Source: Caenorhabditis elegans (taxonomy: Eukaryota > Nematoda > Chromadorea > Rhabditida > Rhabditidae). From it: DNA of 64,000 bases. Both the position numbers and the translations under genes were made by a program. The notes beneath the pieces are model-generated. The model did no database searches and was not told where the DNA came from. It saw nothing but the letters and a program-made list of their open reading frames with translations. Location of the stretch: NCBI RefSeq assembly GCF_000002985.6, contig NC_003279.8, forward strand, positions 7,192,001 to 7,256,000, read 5' to 3'. Below are positions 63,527 through 64,000 of this stretch, one piece after another (positions within the stretch are counted from its first letter, which is position 1; the number at the start of each line of letters is the position of its first letter).

Positions 63527-64000
63527 ATGGAAGAATCAGATCAGACTGTGGTGAGCGCTAGTGTTTAATCAACTTATTTTGCAAAAAGTTTCAGCTTTTA
63601 CCAAATGTCGAAAATGAAATTGGCAGTTTTTATCATGACATGCCTGATGAAAAATTGCTTCGTCATATCAAAGCAATTTTCGACGAAGCTTCACTTCGAC
63701 CATCTTTGGTATTTAATCTTCATTGAAACCTCAACATAAAGTTAGAGTTGTAGACTAAAAACGTGCCATCCACATCTTCACAAGTCACAGAGGAATTGAA
63801 TAAAGTTGAAATCAGAGATCCAAAGCATGAAATGCAAGATGAGGTTGAAATATAAATTTGGTAAAAATGCTGTATAATTTTCGAATTCCAGCAATATCTT
63901 TCAATATTCGAAAATCCGTCCGGAGTTCAGTACAACCAAGCTGATGGCTCATTTTCGTGGAATAATCGCTTCCATAGTGTAAAAACCAACTGTAATTCAT
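63527..64000 (+). CDS. 5' part of an unrecognised gene (continues off the right edge)
   Basis: Four exons are supported by phase and splice sites: 63527-63550 (MEESDQTV), 63595-63708, 63754-63843 and 63892 to the window edge. The 112 or so visible residues are hydrophilic and acidic, with GSFYHDMPDEKLLRHIKAIF, KVEIRDPKHEMQDEQYLSIF and SWNNRFHSVKTNC. No domain is recognisable. ATG 63527 follows a TTTTCCAG acceptor by 16 bases, and the gene begins about 395 bp behind bub-1 on the same strand, so it could be a downstream operon member. Function unknown. A minus-strand frame over the same bases is a shadow. Confidence 0.75.

Overview
This window is nematode nuclear DNA. I recognise it as Caenorhabditis elegans chromosome I, roughly the interval covered by cosmids C01H6 and R06C7 (cosmid identity is from memory, not a search). 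The signs are AT-rich DNA, short introns with TTTTCAG acceptors, acceptors directly upstream of start codons that suit SL trans-splicing, and a run of proteins matching known worm genes: nhr-23, swsn-9, hasp-1, wago-1, dhp-1, cpg-3, adsl-1, lin-61 and bub-1. Gene models were assembled by hand from exons with consistent splice phase. Several give totals I remember for the known proteins (wago-1 945 aa, dhp-1 489 aa, adsl-1 478 aa, lin-61 491 aa, bub-1 987 aa).

Layout. 1-10 kb: the 5' end of an unrecognised minus-strand gene running off the left edge, then about 8 kb without a convincing gene that holds a small hAT-like element. 10-18 kb: three minus-strand genes, a cuticle collagen, an ankyrin-repeat protein with a SAM-like C-terminus, and a small C2HC zinc-finger protein. 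18-20 kb: a plus-strand flavin monooxygenase. 20-29 kb: a long upstream region followed by nhr-23. 30-37 kb: a CNNM-type membrane protein, swsn-9 (BRD7/9 subunit of SWI/SNF) and a small coiled-coil membrane protein, all plus strand. 37-41 kb: haspin kinase hasp-1 (minus). 41.6-42.7 kb: a damaged minus-strand locus that looks like a Zip3/HEI10-type RING gene run into a duplicated Argonaute C-terminus. 43-46.6 kb: wago-1 (plus). 47-52 kb: dhp-1 (minus). 52-54 kb: a small ORF and cpg-3 (plus). 54-59 kb: a compact minus-strand row (secreted protein, lin-61, adsl-1, NTAQ1) spaced like an operon. 60-63 kb: bub-1 (plus), then the first exons of another plus-strand gene.

Two themes recur. One is the epidermis and moult: NHR-23 is a master moulting regulator, and the collagen and possibly the ankyrin-SAM protein belong to cuticle remodelling. 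The other is the germline and chromosomes: haspin, BUB-1, LIN-61, SWSN-9, WAGO-1, CPG-3 and a ZHP-like remnant. The most unusual object is the 41.66-42.68 kb locus opposite wago-1. Also notable are a hAT-like element nested in a palindrome, a perfect 42-bp palindrome in the nhr-23 upstream region, and a 15-C homopolymer behind nhr-23.
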